Shown here: piece by piece, positions 1 through 12,800 of the stretch
Layout of the letters: each line of letters begins with the position of its first letter
Numbering within the stretch: the first letter of the stretch is position 1
DNA from: Apostichopus japonicus
Taxonomy: Eukaryota; Echinodermata; Holothuroidea; Aspidochirotida; Stichopodidae
Reading direction: 5' to 3'
Assembly: GCF_037975245.1 (NCBI RefSeq)
Contig: NC_092582.1
Span: forward strand, 26,474,077-26,538,076
DNA: 64,000 nucleotides
The notes under the pieces: model-generated
Database searches by the model: none
Told to the model about the DNA's origin: nothing
The model's input: the letters and a program-made list of their open reading frames with translations, nothing else
Position numbers and translations under genes: made by a program

Positions 1-1998
1 AGGAATGTTGGTCAGGAAAATTTAGAAAATTCAGACACTGTTAATTTATTGGTGCACGAGCACATATCAGTCTTGAATAATGGTGTGGACGCGTGTCTGC
101 TTTCTGATACTATCTAAGCGGAGCGCGACCATGGGTTCGCGCGTAGTGTACAAGAAATTGTTGGCAAATATACATCCCAGATCGCCGGAAATGACACTTC
201 CCAGACCCAATGATGCTCCCAAACCCCCTTTAAGCTTTAGATCTCATGGCTTAGAAATTTTGTTTAGGGAAATGCATGGGCGTCTGCAGGAAAAAAAAAA
301 CAATCAGGGGACAAATAATCCAAGTAGACGTTTGTATACGATGGGTCTGGGGTCCTCTCCCAGAAAACAATTATAGACTGCCGCAAATTCGATTTCCGTC
401 CTATATTTAACAACTGTGGATAAATATAATAAAATCAGAACTGGACGTGAAGCTAGCTCAAATTGCCAACACACAGTGTGGGTGTGTTAACGATTGTTTT
501 GTTCGCACTGAGTCCGTTTTGCTGACCACAATTTACCAGTCTCTTTCATAGATTATGTTTCACATGATTGAATGTGTTAATACTTCAGCGGAGAAGTCAC
601 GCCTAACAGTGTCAACAGTAATAACTCTCGTCTTTTAAAGCATGTCATTTGCACGATGCTGGATCAAACTGCTCTAAAGTTCAAAAAAAGTTGAAATGCA
701 ATGTTTGGTCAAGACAAATTGGTATATCATGTCCCCACCACTGAAAAAGTTGGTGGGGACGCGTCCCGCTGTCCCCGACAGGATTTGCGCCCATGTATTG
801 GTGTACAAATATTAAAACGGCTACTATGGCTCTTAGAACGGCTACATAAAACTCCGTTGAAGGAAATGAAAAAATACCAGATATTTCCGAAACCGAACAC
901 TACACTCATAGACAGTTTGGAGGCTGTTCATCCTGGAACGCCACTTTCATGTTCCCTGATATGATGTGATATCTGCTGTTTGCTTTACAAATTAATTGAA
1001 ATGAGACTGCAATAAATACTTTTACCTGTTTATTGGCAATGCCCCACATTCTTTTCATTTCGAAAGACGCACAGTTTTAAGTTCATTAAACACTGACTGC
1101 TTCTCTATTTGCCTTAAGTTTAGGGAATATTTTCATCTCTATACAGTTATTGCTAGATATCCATACAGTACAGTGTCATTGGAATTTCTTAGGATTTTTC
1201 TGGGCCTGATCTTGGGAATTTGCAAAATCGGGAGCGGTCACACTCCATGTAAGTCAGTGCACGACCTCTAGAAGTCACTAATACACAAACCCAATCACTT
1301 GTTATCGATGAAGTGATGTGTTGCCGGATTTTGTCAAGGATAGGTAGTACGAGCGAAGGTCTTTCTTCTTCGTAACTCATTGGAAGTGATTAGACTGGTG
1401 GGCGTGGGGTTGTGGGGCGCGCCTTTTCATGCAGATGGGAACAATCTCAAGAAGTGATGGGTGCGTCCGCCCCCCCGCCCCCCCCCCCCGCCCCGGCAAT
1501 GATACGCCTTTGGATCCACTACATGATATTCAGATATTCACAGCAAATGTGCTCAATTCTCAAATCGCATGCGGAATTTATTTTTAGATTCATTGTATGA
1601 GTTACGGTACTAGGGTGGGGTAACAATTAGCATTAAGTTCGCGTTGTATCACATTTTATCTCTGAATAGCGTGTTGCATCGAAAGACATATGTCTAGTGC
1701 AGTTCGAATATAGATCCTGGGCTAATACCGAAATGCGTCATGTTCCCCGACGACTCGGTCGAGTTCAAGTCCAGCCACAGTTGGTTTCATAGCACAATTT
1801 TGCAATTGTTTGAGGCGTCCATACACACACGCGTTATGATATACTATGTATAGTATATATTCGATACATTAGTGAGAGAGGAAAAATGGAAACCTCAAAA
1901 ATGGTGTATGGGATAGGCTGAGGCGCACGCCCCTTCCGAAATCCTCGATCCGTCACTGGCTACCCTGTGTATATAATAGGGATCAGCGCTGTAATTAT
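1..1998. other. Unassigned sequence, no gene recognised
   Basis: I see no exon chain, conserved domain or RNA gene here. Short open frames exist (for example 80-376 and 701-964 on the plus strand) but their translations show no motif I recognise. Minor structure: a C-rich run at about 1470-1495, and a hairpin at 1839-1858 with an 8 bp stem (ATATACTA / TAGTATAT) and a 4-base loop. The segment at about 1905-1960 looks like generic interspersed repeat, but I cannot name a family. Confidence 0.5.
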
Positions 1999-2186
1999 GA
2001 CTGTTCCTCTTCTCTTCCCTATGTCTTGGTTTTTTCTTCTGTTCCCTTTTCTCCTTTTTCTCTTTCTTCTTTTACTTTTCCCTTTCTTCCTCTTCTTTCC
2101 CCCTCTTTTTCCCCGTTTTTCTTCTCTATTTTTTCTCTCCTCCTTCTCTTACCCGGGGGCGCGCGCCCCCAACACCCCCCCCCCTG
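1999..2186. repeat. Polypyrimidine tract plus 16 bp GC palindrome and poly-C
   Basis: About 150 bases (2005-2154) are almost purely C and T on the plus strand. They are followed directly by the perfect palindrome GGGGGCGCGCGCCCCC (2155-2170) and then a C run (2174-2184). A mirror-like homopyrimidine tract can form triplex (H-DNA), and the palindrome can form a hairpin. The open frames through it (Arg/Lys/Glu-rich on the minus strand, Phe/Leu/Ser-rich on the plus) are by-products of base composition, not genes. Confidence 0.8.
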
Positions 2187-2902
2187 GATACGCGCCTGTA
2201 CATACATCATCAATCTGAGCTTGCCATGTCAGGTCAGCATCAATTCTGACTCCTAAAAGTTTTTTTTTGTATCGGAATTCTTTAATACGATATCATTCAT
2301 CTGACAGAAATCTTTATTTGTCCTCGTAGATTATCATAGCGTTGTCTGGAACATATTAACATTGATTTGGTTTTATTAGTATTGATTGCCATTTCATTAT
2401 TCTTGCACCAATTGGAAACATTTTTAGCATCAATATTCAACTTGCTTTGAAGGGATTCAACGTTTGAGCTTGAAATGTGGAAAGTAGTATCATCTGCAAA
2501 CATGTCGGCTTTGGAGTGAGTTAAAAATAGGCTAGCTAAACTCAAACATTACTGCTTACATCTTTGCATAAGTATATTATACTATCAATGATGCAACACT
2601 GATGCAAAATTTGGCAACATCAGCACATGTTGATGAAATGTATAAGTATCTACCCATTATGTAGGGTATTGAAAAGGTATTGAAGTTAAAAGTTGTTCCT
2701 GTTTGCTAAGCCGTCAGGCAAACATGTTGATTTGTGTTTCATAATTTGGACCTTGCAAACGTTCATCATTAAACCTGCTGTACTTAAGAACATCTTGCAA
2801 CATAACTTGGTACTACTTGATTACAGATTCACCATTACAACATTACTTCCAGCAACCAAGTAACATTGTGATAGAAAATTTGGATGAAGAACTGGTTAAA
2901 GG

Positions 2903-2908
2903 TTTATT
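2903..2908 (-). promoter_or_regulatory. Candidate polyadenylation signal AATAAA
   Basis: AATAAA on the minus strand lies about 43 bases downstream of the TAG stop (2951-2953) of the exon-like segment 2951-3107. The distance fits a very short 3' UTR. It supports that segment being a terminal exon, or having been one before transposition. Confidence 0.45.
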
Positions 2909-2950
2909 TACAACAACCTAACCTACTGTACCTTGTGAGATTGTCTCCCT

Positions 2951-3107
2951 CTATCGGTCATCCTCCCTGCTAACAATGCTGATGGTTTCTGTCCTATCTG
3001 GCACCCCATATCTATTAACTGTTGTTGATTTGCTGACCTCTGAACTTAAATTGCTAACATCTCCTGTTGACCAAAGTGCCTCCCTGAGGTTACCTTGTTC
3101 ATCATAA
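2951..3107 (-). CDS. Candidate terminal exon, unknown gene
   Basis: On the minus strand a pyrimidine-rich stretch ending ATTTCAG precedes an open segment of 52 codons ending in TAG. It starts YDEQGNLREALWSTGD and ends SIVSREDDR, polar and without membrane segments. It begins one base into a codon, which fits the upstream exon-like segment 3392-3486 (ending TG). It also happens to fit the end of the GPCPD1-like exon at 31731. I do not recognise the protein, and human GPCPD1 as I know it has no matching tail. It sits inside an insertion in a LINE, so it is more likely a captured fragment than an active exon. Confidence 0.35.
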
Positions 3108-3391
3108 CTGAAATGAAGATGAATTTGGAGCAGATAATTCAGTTGAATTTTCTTGCTTAAATAATACTGTGCAATACTTTGTTTAATCATTCTGAAATTT
3201 GATAAGATGAGAACTGTTAAGGATTATTTAAAGAGGCATATATTTCAGTGATATTATGATTATGTAATGATAATGTGCTTTGCTAATAAACAATTGTTGG
3301 CTGAGAAAAGTACACAGAGTTACATCTTTTATGAATAACATCAATGTTGAAAACAAAAATAAGTGATTGCGGTCAATTAAACTTGTCTCAC

Positions 3392-3486
3392 CAGTATGCA
3401 TTCTGTAAGTATTCTCTTTCTAGTTTCCTGGTCAAGAGACCATTTTCATATTGCAACAGGACATTGCCAACCTCCGGCAAGTTCTT
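3392..3486 (-). CDS. Candidate internal exon fragment, unknown gene
   Basis: An open segment of 31 codons plus two bases, reading LPEVGNVLLQYENGLL then TRKLEREYLQNAY, ends at a donor (TACTG, then GTGAGA). Its phase matches the exon-like segment 2951-3107 across a 284-base intron. Its 5' side coincides with the insertion boundary and lacks a convincing acceptor, so the exon was probably cut by the event that moved it. The charged composition suggests a helical soluble protein; family unknown. Confidence 0.3.
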
Positions 3487-3808
3487 AACTCATGTAGGTT
3501 TAAAATAAGAGTGGTCCTAAGATTGACCCTTGTGGAACGCCACTACTAATATTCATACATGAGGACGCAGTCCCTTTCATGACGACAAACTGACTTATAT
3601 TCGTTAAGTACGACTAAAACCCATCTATAACAACATTTGAAAACTGGTATAATTTCAACTTTTTTATCAGAATATCATGATTTACTAAATCAAACGCTTT
3701 CCTGTGGTCGAATAGAACAGCCCCAGTCAGTTCTTCTTTATCAATTGCTTACAAACATAAATCCATGACATGTAATAGAGCAATACCGCATGAGTGCTTT
3801 GATCTGAA

Positions 3809-6800
3809 GCGTGTACTAGGTGCTGGGGTCTGTTATACGTATCCTGTCTGAGAGAGATTTGAGAACTTTCATTTTTGGCCAAAAAAGGTCAATTTCATCA
3901 CGCTATACCCTTATGATTTTGTCCGATTTTGGCCAAAATCACGACTTTTTTAATTCTTCCCAAAATTGTACCCGTGGTGTGTGGCGCCCTTTGGATTCAT
4001 TTCCACGTGACAAGAGCGGTATAAACACTTATATTTTGGTGGAAAAATGAAATTTAATAACCATATCCTGACGTCATTTTATATCTAATTTAAATGACTA
4101 AAACTTCGTCGAATGCCACTTTTGACTCCAGAGAAGCGTCTACTGGGTGCTGGGAGTCCCTTCTACGTAGTCTGAGAGAGATTTAAGAACTTTCATTTTT
4201 GGCCAAAAATCGCCAATTTCATGAGGCCCTTATGATTTTGGCCAAAATCGCGACTTTTTTAATTCTTCCCAAAATTGTACCTGTGGTGTGTGGCGCCCTT
4301 TGGATTCATTTCCACGTGACAATAGCGTTATCAACACTTATATTTTGGTGGAAAAATGAAATTTAATAACCATATCTTGACGTCATTTCATATCTAATTT
4401 AAATGACTAAAATTTCGTCGAATGCCACTTTTGACTCCAGAGAAGCGTCTACTGGGTGCTGGGAGTCCCTTCTACGTAGTCTGAGAGAGATTTGAGAACT
4501 TTCATTTTTGGCCAAAAATCGCCAATTTCATAAGGCTTATACCTTTATGATTTTGTCCGATTTTGGCCAAAATTGCGACTTTTTTAATTCTTCCCAAAAT
4601 TGTACCTGTGGTGTGTGGCGCCCTTTGGATTCATTTCCACGTGACAAGAGCGGTATAAACACTTATATTTTGGTGGAAAAATGAAATTTAATATCCATAT
4701 CTTGACGTCATTTCATATCTAATTTAAATGACTAAAACTTCGTCGAATGCCACTTTTGACTCCAGAGAAGCGTCTACTGGGTGCTGGGAGTCCCTTCTAC
4801 GTAGTCTGAGAGAGATTTAAGAACTTTCATTTTTTGCCAAAAATCGCCAATTTCATAAGGCTATACCCTTATGATTTTGTCCGATTTTGGCCAAAATTGC
4901 GACTTTTTTAATTCTTCCCAAAATTGTACCTGTGGTGTGTGGCGCCCTTTGGATTCATTTCCACGTGACAAGAGCGGTATAAACACTTATATTTTGGTGG
5001 AAAAATGAAATTTAATAACCATATCTTGACGTCATTTCATATCTAATTTAAATGACTAAAACTTCGTCGAATGCCACTTTTGACTCCAGAGAAGCGTCTA
5101 CTGGGTGCTGGGAGTACCTTCTACGTAGTCTGAGAGAGACTTGAGAACTTTCATTTTTGGCCAAAAAATCGCCAATTTCATAAGGTTATACCCTTATGAT
5201 TTTGTCCGATTTTGGCCCAAATCGCGACTTTTTTAATTCTTCCCAAAATTGTACCTGTGGTGTGTGGCGCCTTTTGGATTCATTTCCACGTGACAAGAGC
5301 GTTATCAACACTTATATTTTGGTGGAAAAATGAAATTTAATAACCATATCTTGACGTCATTTCATATCTAATTTAAATGACTAAAACTTCGTCGAATGCC
5401 ACTTTTGACTCCAGAGAAGCGTCTACTGGGTGCTGGGAGTCCCTTCTACGTAGTCTGAGAGAGATTTAAGAACTTTCATTTTTGGCCAAAACTCGCCAAT
5501 TTCATAAGGCTATACCCTTATGATTTTGTCCGATTTTGGCCAAAATTGCGACTTTTTTAATTCTTCCCAAAATTGTACTTGTGGTGTGTGGCGCCCTTTG
5601 GACTCATTTCCACGTGACAAGAACGGTATAAACACTTATATTTTGGTGGAAAAATGAAATTTAATAACCATATCTTGACGTCATTTCATATCTAATTTAA
5701 CCTGTGGTGTGTGGCGCCCTTTGGATTCATTTCCACGTGACAAGAGCGGTATAAACACTTATATTTTGGTGGAAAAATGAAATTTAATAACCATATCTTG
5801 ACGTCATTTCATATCTAATTTAAATGACTAAAACTTCGTCAAATGCCACTTTTGACTCCAGAGAAGCGTCTACTGGGTGCTGGGAGTACCTTCTACGTAG
5901 TCTGAGAGAGATTTGAGAACTTTCATTTTTGGCCAAAAATCGCCAATTTCATAAGGCTTTACCCTTATGATTTTGTCCGATTTTGTCCAAAATTGCGACT
6001 TTTTTAATTCTTCCCAAAATTGTACCTGTGGTGTGTGGCGCCCTTTGGATTCATTTCCACGTGACAAGAGCGGTATAAACACTTATATTTTGGTGGAAAA
6101 ATGAAATTTAATAACCATATCTTGACGTCATTTCATATCTAATTTAAATGACTAAAACTTCGACGAATGCCACTTTTGACTCCAGAGAAGCGTCTACTGG
6201 GTGCTGGGAGTACCTTCTACGTAGTCTGAGAGAGACTTGAGAACTTTCATTTTTGGCCAAAAAATCGCCAATTTCATAAGGCTATACCCTTATGATTTTG
6301 TCCGATTTTGGCCCAAATCGCGACCTTTTTTAATTCTTCCCAAAATTGTACCTGTGGTGTGTGGCGCCCTTTGGATTCATTTCCACGTGACAAGAGCGTT
6401 ATCAACACTTATATTTTGGTGGAAAAATGAAATTTAATAACCATATCTTGACGTCATTTCATATCTAATTTAAATGACTAAAACTTCGTCAAATGCCACT
6501 TTTGACTCCAGAGAAGCGTCTACTGGGTGCTGGGAGTCCCTTCTACGTAGTCTGAGAGAGATTTGAGAACTTTCATTTTTGGCCAAAAATCGCCAATTTC
6601 ATAAGGCCATACCCTTATGATTTTGTCCGATTTTGGCCAAAATTGCGACTTTTTTTAATTCTTCCCAAAATTGTACTTGTGGTGTGTGGCGCCCTTTGGA
6701 TTCATTTCCACGTGACAAGAGCGTTATCAACACTTATATTTTGGTGGAAAAATGAAATTTAATAACCATATCTTGACGTCATTTCAATATCTTATTTAAA

Positions 6801-9800
6801 TGATTAAAACTTCGTCGAATGCCACTTTTGACTCCAGGGAAGCGTCTACTGGGTGCTGGGAGTACCATCTACGTAGTCTGAGAGAGACTTGAGAACTTTC
6901 TTTTTTGGCCAAAAATCGCCAATTTCATAAGGCTTTACCCTTATGATTTTGTCCGATTTTGTCCAAAATTGCGACTTTTTTAATTCTTCCCAAAATTGTA
7001 CCTGTGGTGTGTGGCGCCCTTTGGATTCATTTCCACGTGACAAGAGCGGTATAAACACTTATATTTTGGTGGAAAAATGAAATTTAATAACCATATCTTG
7101 ACGTCATTTCATATCTAATTTAAATGACTAAAACTTCGACGAATGCCACTTTTGACTCCAGAGAAGCGTCTACTGGGTGCTGGGAGTACCTTCTACGTAG
7201 TCTGAGAGAGACTTGAGAACTTTCATTTTTGGCCAAAAAATCGCCAATTTCATAAGGCTATATACCCTTATGATTTTGTCCGATTTTGGCCCAAATCGCG
7301 ACCTTTTTTAATTCTTCCCAAAATTGTACCTGTGGTGTGTGGCGCCCTTTGGATTCATTTCCACGTGACAAGAGCGTTATCAACACTTATATTTTGGTGA
7401 AAAAATGAAATTTAATAACCATATCTTGACGTCATTTCATATCTAATTTAAATGACTAAAACTTCGACGAATGCCACTTTTGACTCGAGAGAAGCGTCTA
7501 CTGGGTGCTGGGAGTACCTTCTACGTAGTCTGAGAGAGACTTGAGAACTTTCATTTTTGGCCAAAAAATCGCCAATTTCATAAGGCTATACCCTTATGAT
7601 TTTGTCCGATTTTGGCCCAAATCGCGACCTTTTTAATTCTTCCCAAAATTGTACCTGTGGTGTGTGGCGCCCTTTGGATTCATTTCCACGTGACAAGAGC
7701 GGTATAAACACTTATATTTTGGTGGAAAAATGAAATTTAATAACCATATCTTGACGTCATTTCATATCTAATTTAAATGACTAAAACTTCGACGAATGCC
7801 ACTTTTGACTCCAGAGAAGCGTCTACTGGGTGCTGGGAGTACCTTCTACGTAGTCTGAGAGAGACTTGAGAACTTTCATTTTTGGCCAAAAAATCGCCAA
7901 TTTCATAAGGCTATACCCTTATGTTTTTGTCCGATTTTGGCCCAAATCGCGACCTTTTTTAATTCTTCCCAAAATTGTACCTGTGGTGTGTGGCGCCCTT
8001 TGGATTCATTTCCACGTGACAAGAGCGGTATAAACACTTATATTTTGGTGGAAAATGAAATTTAATAACCATATCTTGACGTCATTTCATATCTAATTTA
8101 AATGACTAAAACTTCGACGAATGCCACTTTTGACTCCAGAGAAGCGTCTACTGGGTGCTGGGAGTACCTTCTACGTAGTCTGAGAGAGACTTGAGAACTT
8201 TCATTTTTGGCCAAAAAATCGCCAATTTCATAAGGCTATACCCTTATGATTTTGTCCGATTTTGGCTCAAATCGCGACCTTTTTTAATTCTTCCCAAAAT
8301 TGTACCTGTGGTGTGTGGCGCCCTTTGGATTCATTTCCACGTGACAAGAGCGTTATCAACACTTATATTTTGGTGGAAAAATGAAATTTAATAACCATAT
8401 CTTGACGTCATTTCATATCTAATTTAAATGACTAAAACTTCGTCGAATGCCACTTTTGACTCCAGAGAAGCGTCTACTGGGTGCTGGGAGTCCCTTCTAC
8501 GTAGTCTGAGAGAGATTTGAGAACTTTCATTTTTGGCCAAAAATCGCCAATTTCATAAGGCTATACCCCTATGATTTTGTCCGATTTTGGCCAAAATTGC
8601 GACTTTTTTAAATTCTTCCCAAAATTGTACTTGTGGTGTGTGGCGCCCTTTGGATTCATTTCCACGTGACAAGAGCGTTATCAACACTTATATTTTGGTG
8701 GAAAAATGAAATTTAATAACCATATCTTGACGTCATTTCATATCTAATTTAAATGACTAAAACTTCGTCGAATGCAACTTTTGACTCCAGAGAAGCGTCT
8801 ACTGGGTGCTGGGAGTCCCTTCTACGTAGTCTGAGAGAGATTTGAGAACTTTCATTTTTGGCCAAAAATCGCCAATTTCATAAGGCTTTACCCTTATGAT
8901 TTTGTCCGATTTTGGCCAAAATTGCGACTTTTTTAATTCTTCCCAAAATTGTACCTGTGGTGTGTGGCGCCCTTTGGATTCATTTCCACGTGACAAGAGC
9001 GGTATAAACACTTATATTTTGGTGGAAAAATGAAATTTAATAACCATATCTTGACGTCATTTCATATCTAATTTAAATGACTAAAACTTCGACGAATGCC
9101 ACTTTTGACTCCAGAGAAGCGTCTACTGGGTGCTGGGAGTACCTTCTACGTAGTCTGAGAGAGACTTGAGAACTTTCATTTTTGGCCAAAAAATCGCCAA
9201 TTTCATAAGGCTATACCCTTATGATTTTGTCCGATTTTGGCCCAAATCGCGACCTTTTTTAATTCTTCCCAAAATTGTACCTGTGGTGTGTGGCGCCCTT
9301 TGGATTCATTTCCACGTGACAAGAGCGTTATCAACACTTATATTTTGGTGGAAAAATGAAATTTAATAACCATATCTTGACGTCATTTCATATCTAATTT
9401 AAATGACTAAAACTTCGTCGAATGCCACTTTTGACTCCAGAGAAGCGTCTACTGGGTGCTGGGAGTCCCTTCTACGTAGTCTGAGAGAGATTTGAGAACT
9501 TTCATTTTTGGCCAAAATCGCCAATTTCATAAGGCCATACCCCTATGATTTTGTCCGATTTTGGCCAAAATTGCGACTTTTTTAAATTCTTCCCAAAATT
9601 GTACTTGTGGTGTGTGGTGCCCTTTGGATTCATTTCCACGTGACAAGAGCGTTATCAACACTTATATTTTGGTGGAAAAATGAAATTTAATAACCATATC
9701 TTGACGTCATTTCATATCTAATTTAAATGACTAAAACTTCGTCGAATGCCACTTTTGACTCCAGAGAAGCGTCTACTGGGTGCTGGGAGTCCCTTCTACG

Positions 9801-12800
9801 TAGTCTGAGAGAGATTTGAGAACTTTCATTTTTGGCCAAAAATCGCCAATTTCATAAGGCTATACCCTTATGATTTTGTCCGATTTTGGCCAAAATTGCG
9901 ACTTTTTTAATTCTTCCCAAAATTGTACCTGTGGTGTGTGGCGCCCTTTGGATTCATTTCCACGTGACAAGAGCGGTATAAACACTTATATTTTGGTGGA
10001 AAAATGAAATTTAATAACCATATCTTGACGTCATTTCATATCTAATTTAAATGACTAAAACTTCGACGAATGCCACTTTTGACTCCAGAGAAGCGTCTAC
10101 TGGGTGCTGGGAGTACCTTCTACGTAGTCTGAGAGAGACTTGAGAACTTTCATTTTTGGCCAAAAAATCGCCAATTTCATAAGGCTATACCCTTATGATT
10201 TTGTCCGATTTTGGCCCAAATCGCGACCTTTTTTAATTCTTCCCAAAATTGTACCTGTGGTGTGTGGCGCCCTTTGGATTCATTTCCACGTGACAAGAGC
10301 GTTATCAACACTTATATTTTGGTGGAAAAATGAAATTTAATAACCATATCTTGACGTCATTTCATATCTAATTTAAATGACTAAAACTTCGTCAAATGCC
10401 ACTTTTGACTCCAGAGAAGCGTCTACTGGGTGCTGGGAGTCCCTTCTACGTAGTCTGAGAGAGATTTGAGAACTTTCATTTTTGGCCAAAAATCGCCAAT
10501 TTCATAAGGCCATACCCCTATGATTTTGTCCGATTTTGGCCAAAATTGCGACTTTTTTAAATTCTTCCCAAAATTGTACTTGTGGTGTGTGGCGCCCTTT
10601 GGATTCATTTCCACGTCACAATAGCGTTATAAACACTTATATTTTGGTGGAAAAATGAAATTTAATAACCATATCTTGACGTCATTTCATATCTAATTTA
10701 AATGACTAAAACTTCGACGAATGCCACTTTTGACTCGAGAGAAGCGTCTACTGGGTGCTGGGAGTCCCTTCTACGTAGTCTGAGAGAGATTTGAGAACTT
10801 TCATTTTTGGCCAAAAATCGCCAATTTCATAAGGCTTTACCCTTATGATTTTGTCCGATTTTGGCCAAAATTGCGACTTTTTTAATTCTTCCCAAAATTG
10901 TACCTGTGGTGTGTGGCGCCCTTTGGATTCATTTCCACGTGACAAGAGCGGTATAAACACTTATATTTTGGTGGAAAAATGAAATTTAATAACCATATCT
11001 TGACGTCATTTCATATCTAATTTAAATGACTAAAACTTCGACGAATGCCACTTTTGACTCCAGAGAAGCGTCTACTGGGTGCTGGGAGTACCTTCTACGT
11101 AGTCTGAGAGAGACTTGAGAACTTTCATTTTTGGCCAAAAAATCGCCAATTTCATAAGGCTATACCCTTATGATTTTGTCCGATTTTGGCCCAAATCGCG
11201 ACCTTTTTTAATTCTTCCCAAAATTGTACCTGTGGTGTGTGGCGCCCTTTGGATTCATTTCCACGTGACAAGAGCGTTATCAACACTTATATTTTGGTGG
11301 AAAAATGAAATTTAATAACCATATCTTGACGTCATTTCATATCTAATTTAAATGACTAAAACTTCGTCGAATGCCACTTTTGACTCCAGAGAAGCGTCTA
11401 CTGGGTGCTGGGAGTACCTTCTACGTAGTCTGAGAGAGATTTGAGAACTTTCATTTTTGGCCAAAAATCGCCAATTTCATAAGGCCATACCCCTATGATT
11501 TTGTCCGATTTTGGCCAAAATTGCGACTTTTTTAAATTCTTCCCAAAATTGTACTTGTGGTGTGTGGCGCCCTTTGGATTCATTTCCACGTCACAATAGC
11601 GTTATAAACACTTATATTTTGGTGGAAAAATGAAATTTAATAACCATATCTTGACGTCATTTCATATCTAATTTAAATGACTAAAACTTCGACGAATGCC
11701 ACTTTTGACTCGAGAGAAGCGTCTACTGGGTGCTGGGAGTCCCTTCTACGTAGTCTGAGAGAGATTTGAGAACTTTCATTTTTGGCCAAAAATCGCCAAT
11801 TTCATAAGGCTTTACCCTTATGATTTTGTCCGATTTTGGCCAAAATTGCGACTTTTTTAATTCTTCCCAAAATTGTACCTGTGGTGTGTGGCGCCCTTTG
11901 GATTCATTTCCACGTGACAAGAGCGGTATAAACACTTATATTTTGGTGGAAAAATGAAATTTAATAACCATATCTTGACGTCATTTCATATCTAATTTAA
12001 ATGACTAAAACTTCGTCGAATGCCACTTTTGACTCCAGAGAAGCGTCTACTGGGTGCTGGGAGTCCCTTCTACGTAGTCTGAGAGAGATTTGAGAACTTT
12101 CATTTTTGGCCAAAAATCGCCAATTTCATAAGGCTTTACCCTTATGATTTTGTCCGATTTTGGCCAAAATTGCGACCTTTTTTAATTCTTCCCAAAATTG
12201 TACCTGTGGTGTGTGGCGCCCTTTGGATTCATTTCCACGTGACAAGAGCGGTATAAACACTTATATTTTGGTGGAAAAATGAAATTTAATAACCATATCT
12301 TGACGTCATTTCATATCTAATTTAAATGACTAAAACTTCGACGAATGCCACTTTTGACTCCAGAGAAGCGTCTACTGGGTGCTGGGAGTACCTTCTACGT
12401 AGTCTGAGAGAGACTTGAGAACTTTCATTTTTGGCCAAAAAATCGCCAATTTCATAAGGCTATACCCTTATGATTTTGTCCGATTTTGGCCCAAATCGCG
12501 ACCTTTTTTAATTCTTCCCAAAATTGTACCTGTGGTGTGTGGCGCCCTTTGGATTCATTTCCACGTGACAAGAGCGTTATCAACACTTATATTTTGGTGG
12601 AAAAATGAAATTTAATAACCATATCTTGACGTCATTTCATATCTAATTTAAATGACTAAAACTTCGTCGAATGCCACTTTTGACTCCAGAGAAGCGTCTA
12701 CTGGGTGCTGGGAGTCCCTTCTACGTAGTCTGAGAGAGATTTGAGAACTTTCATTTTTGGCCAAAAATCGCCAATTTCATAAGGCCATACCCCTATGATT

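Larger units (their letters stand above)
2545..3486 (-). mobile_element. 942 bp insertion into the LINE, flanked by AACTCA duplication
   Basis: The hexamer AACTCA occurs at 2539-2544 and again at 3487-3492. Removing 2545-3486 plus one hexamer rejoins the LINE frame between GPLLF and FADDT (through YMSLASLFLTHSK). This is direct evidence that the segment inserted into the LINE with a 6 bp target-site duplication. It has no poly(A) tail and no obvious terminal inverted repeats. It contains two exon-like segments in compatible phase and a poly(A) signal, all on the minus strand, so it may be a transposon that captured a gene fragment. Confidence 0.65.
2200..3822 (-). pseudogene. Broken non-LTR retrotransposon reverse transcriptase (CR1/Rex-like), interrupted
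   Basis: Read on the minus strand, 3822-3493 encodes the fingers/palm of a LINE reverse transcriptase: a segment resembling KAFDLVNHDILIKKL, then GVPQGSILGPLLF. The frame resumes at about 2544 with a leader into the catalytic FADDT motif (about 2490), then SNWCKNNEMAINTNKTK, and decays near 2200 in a segment resembling KLLGVRIDADLTWQ. There are in-frame stops (for example directly after GPLLF), at least one frameshift near 2250-2300, and a 942 bp insertion between the palm motifs. The 5' end abuts the 325 bp satellite at about 3810-3822. It is a dead copy. Family assignment (CR1/Rex/Jockey group) is by eye only. Confidence 0.85.

Noticed and set aside
80-376. 98-codon plus-strand frame at the left edge
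   Set aside because: No recognisable domain, no splice or promoter context; not enough to call a gene.
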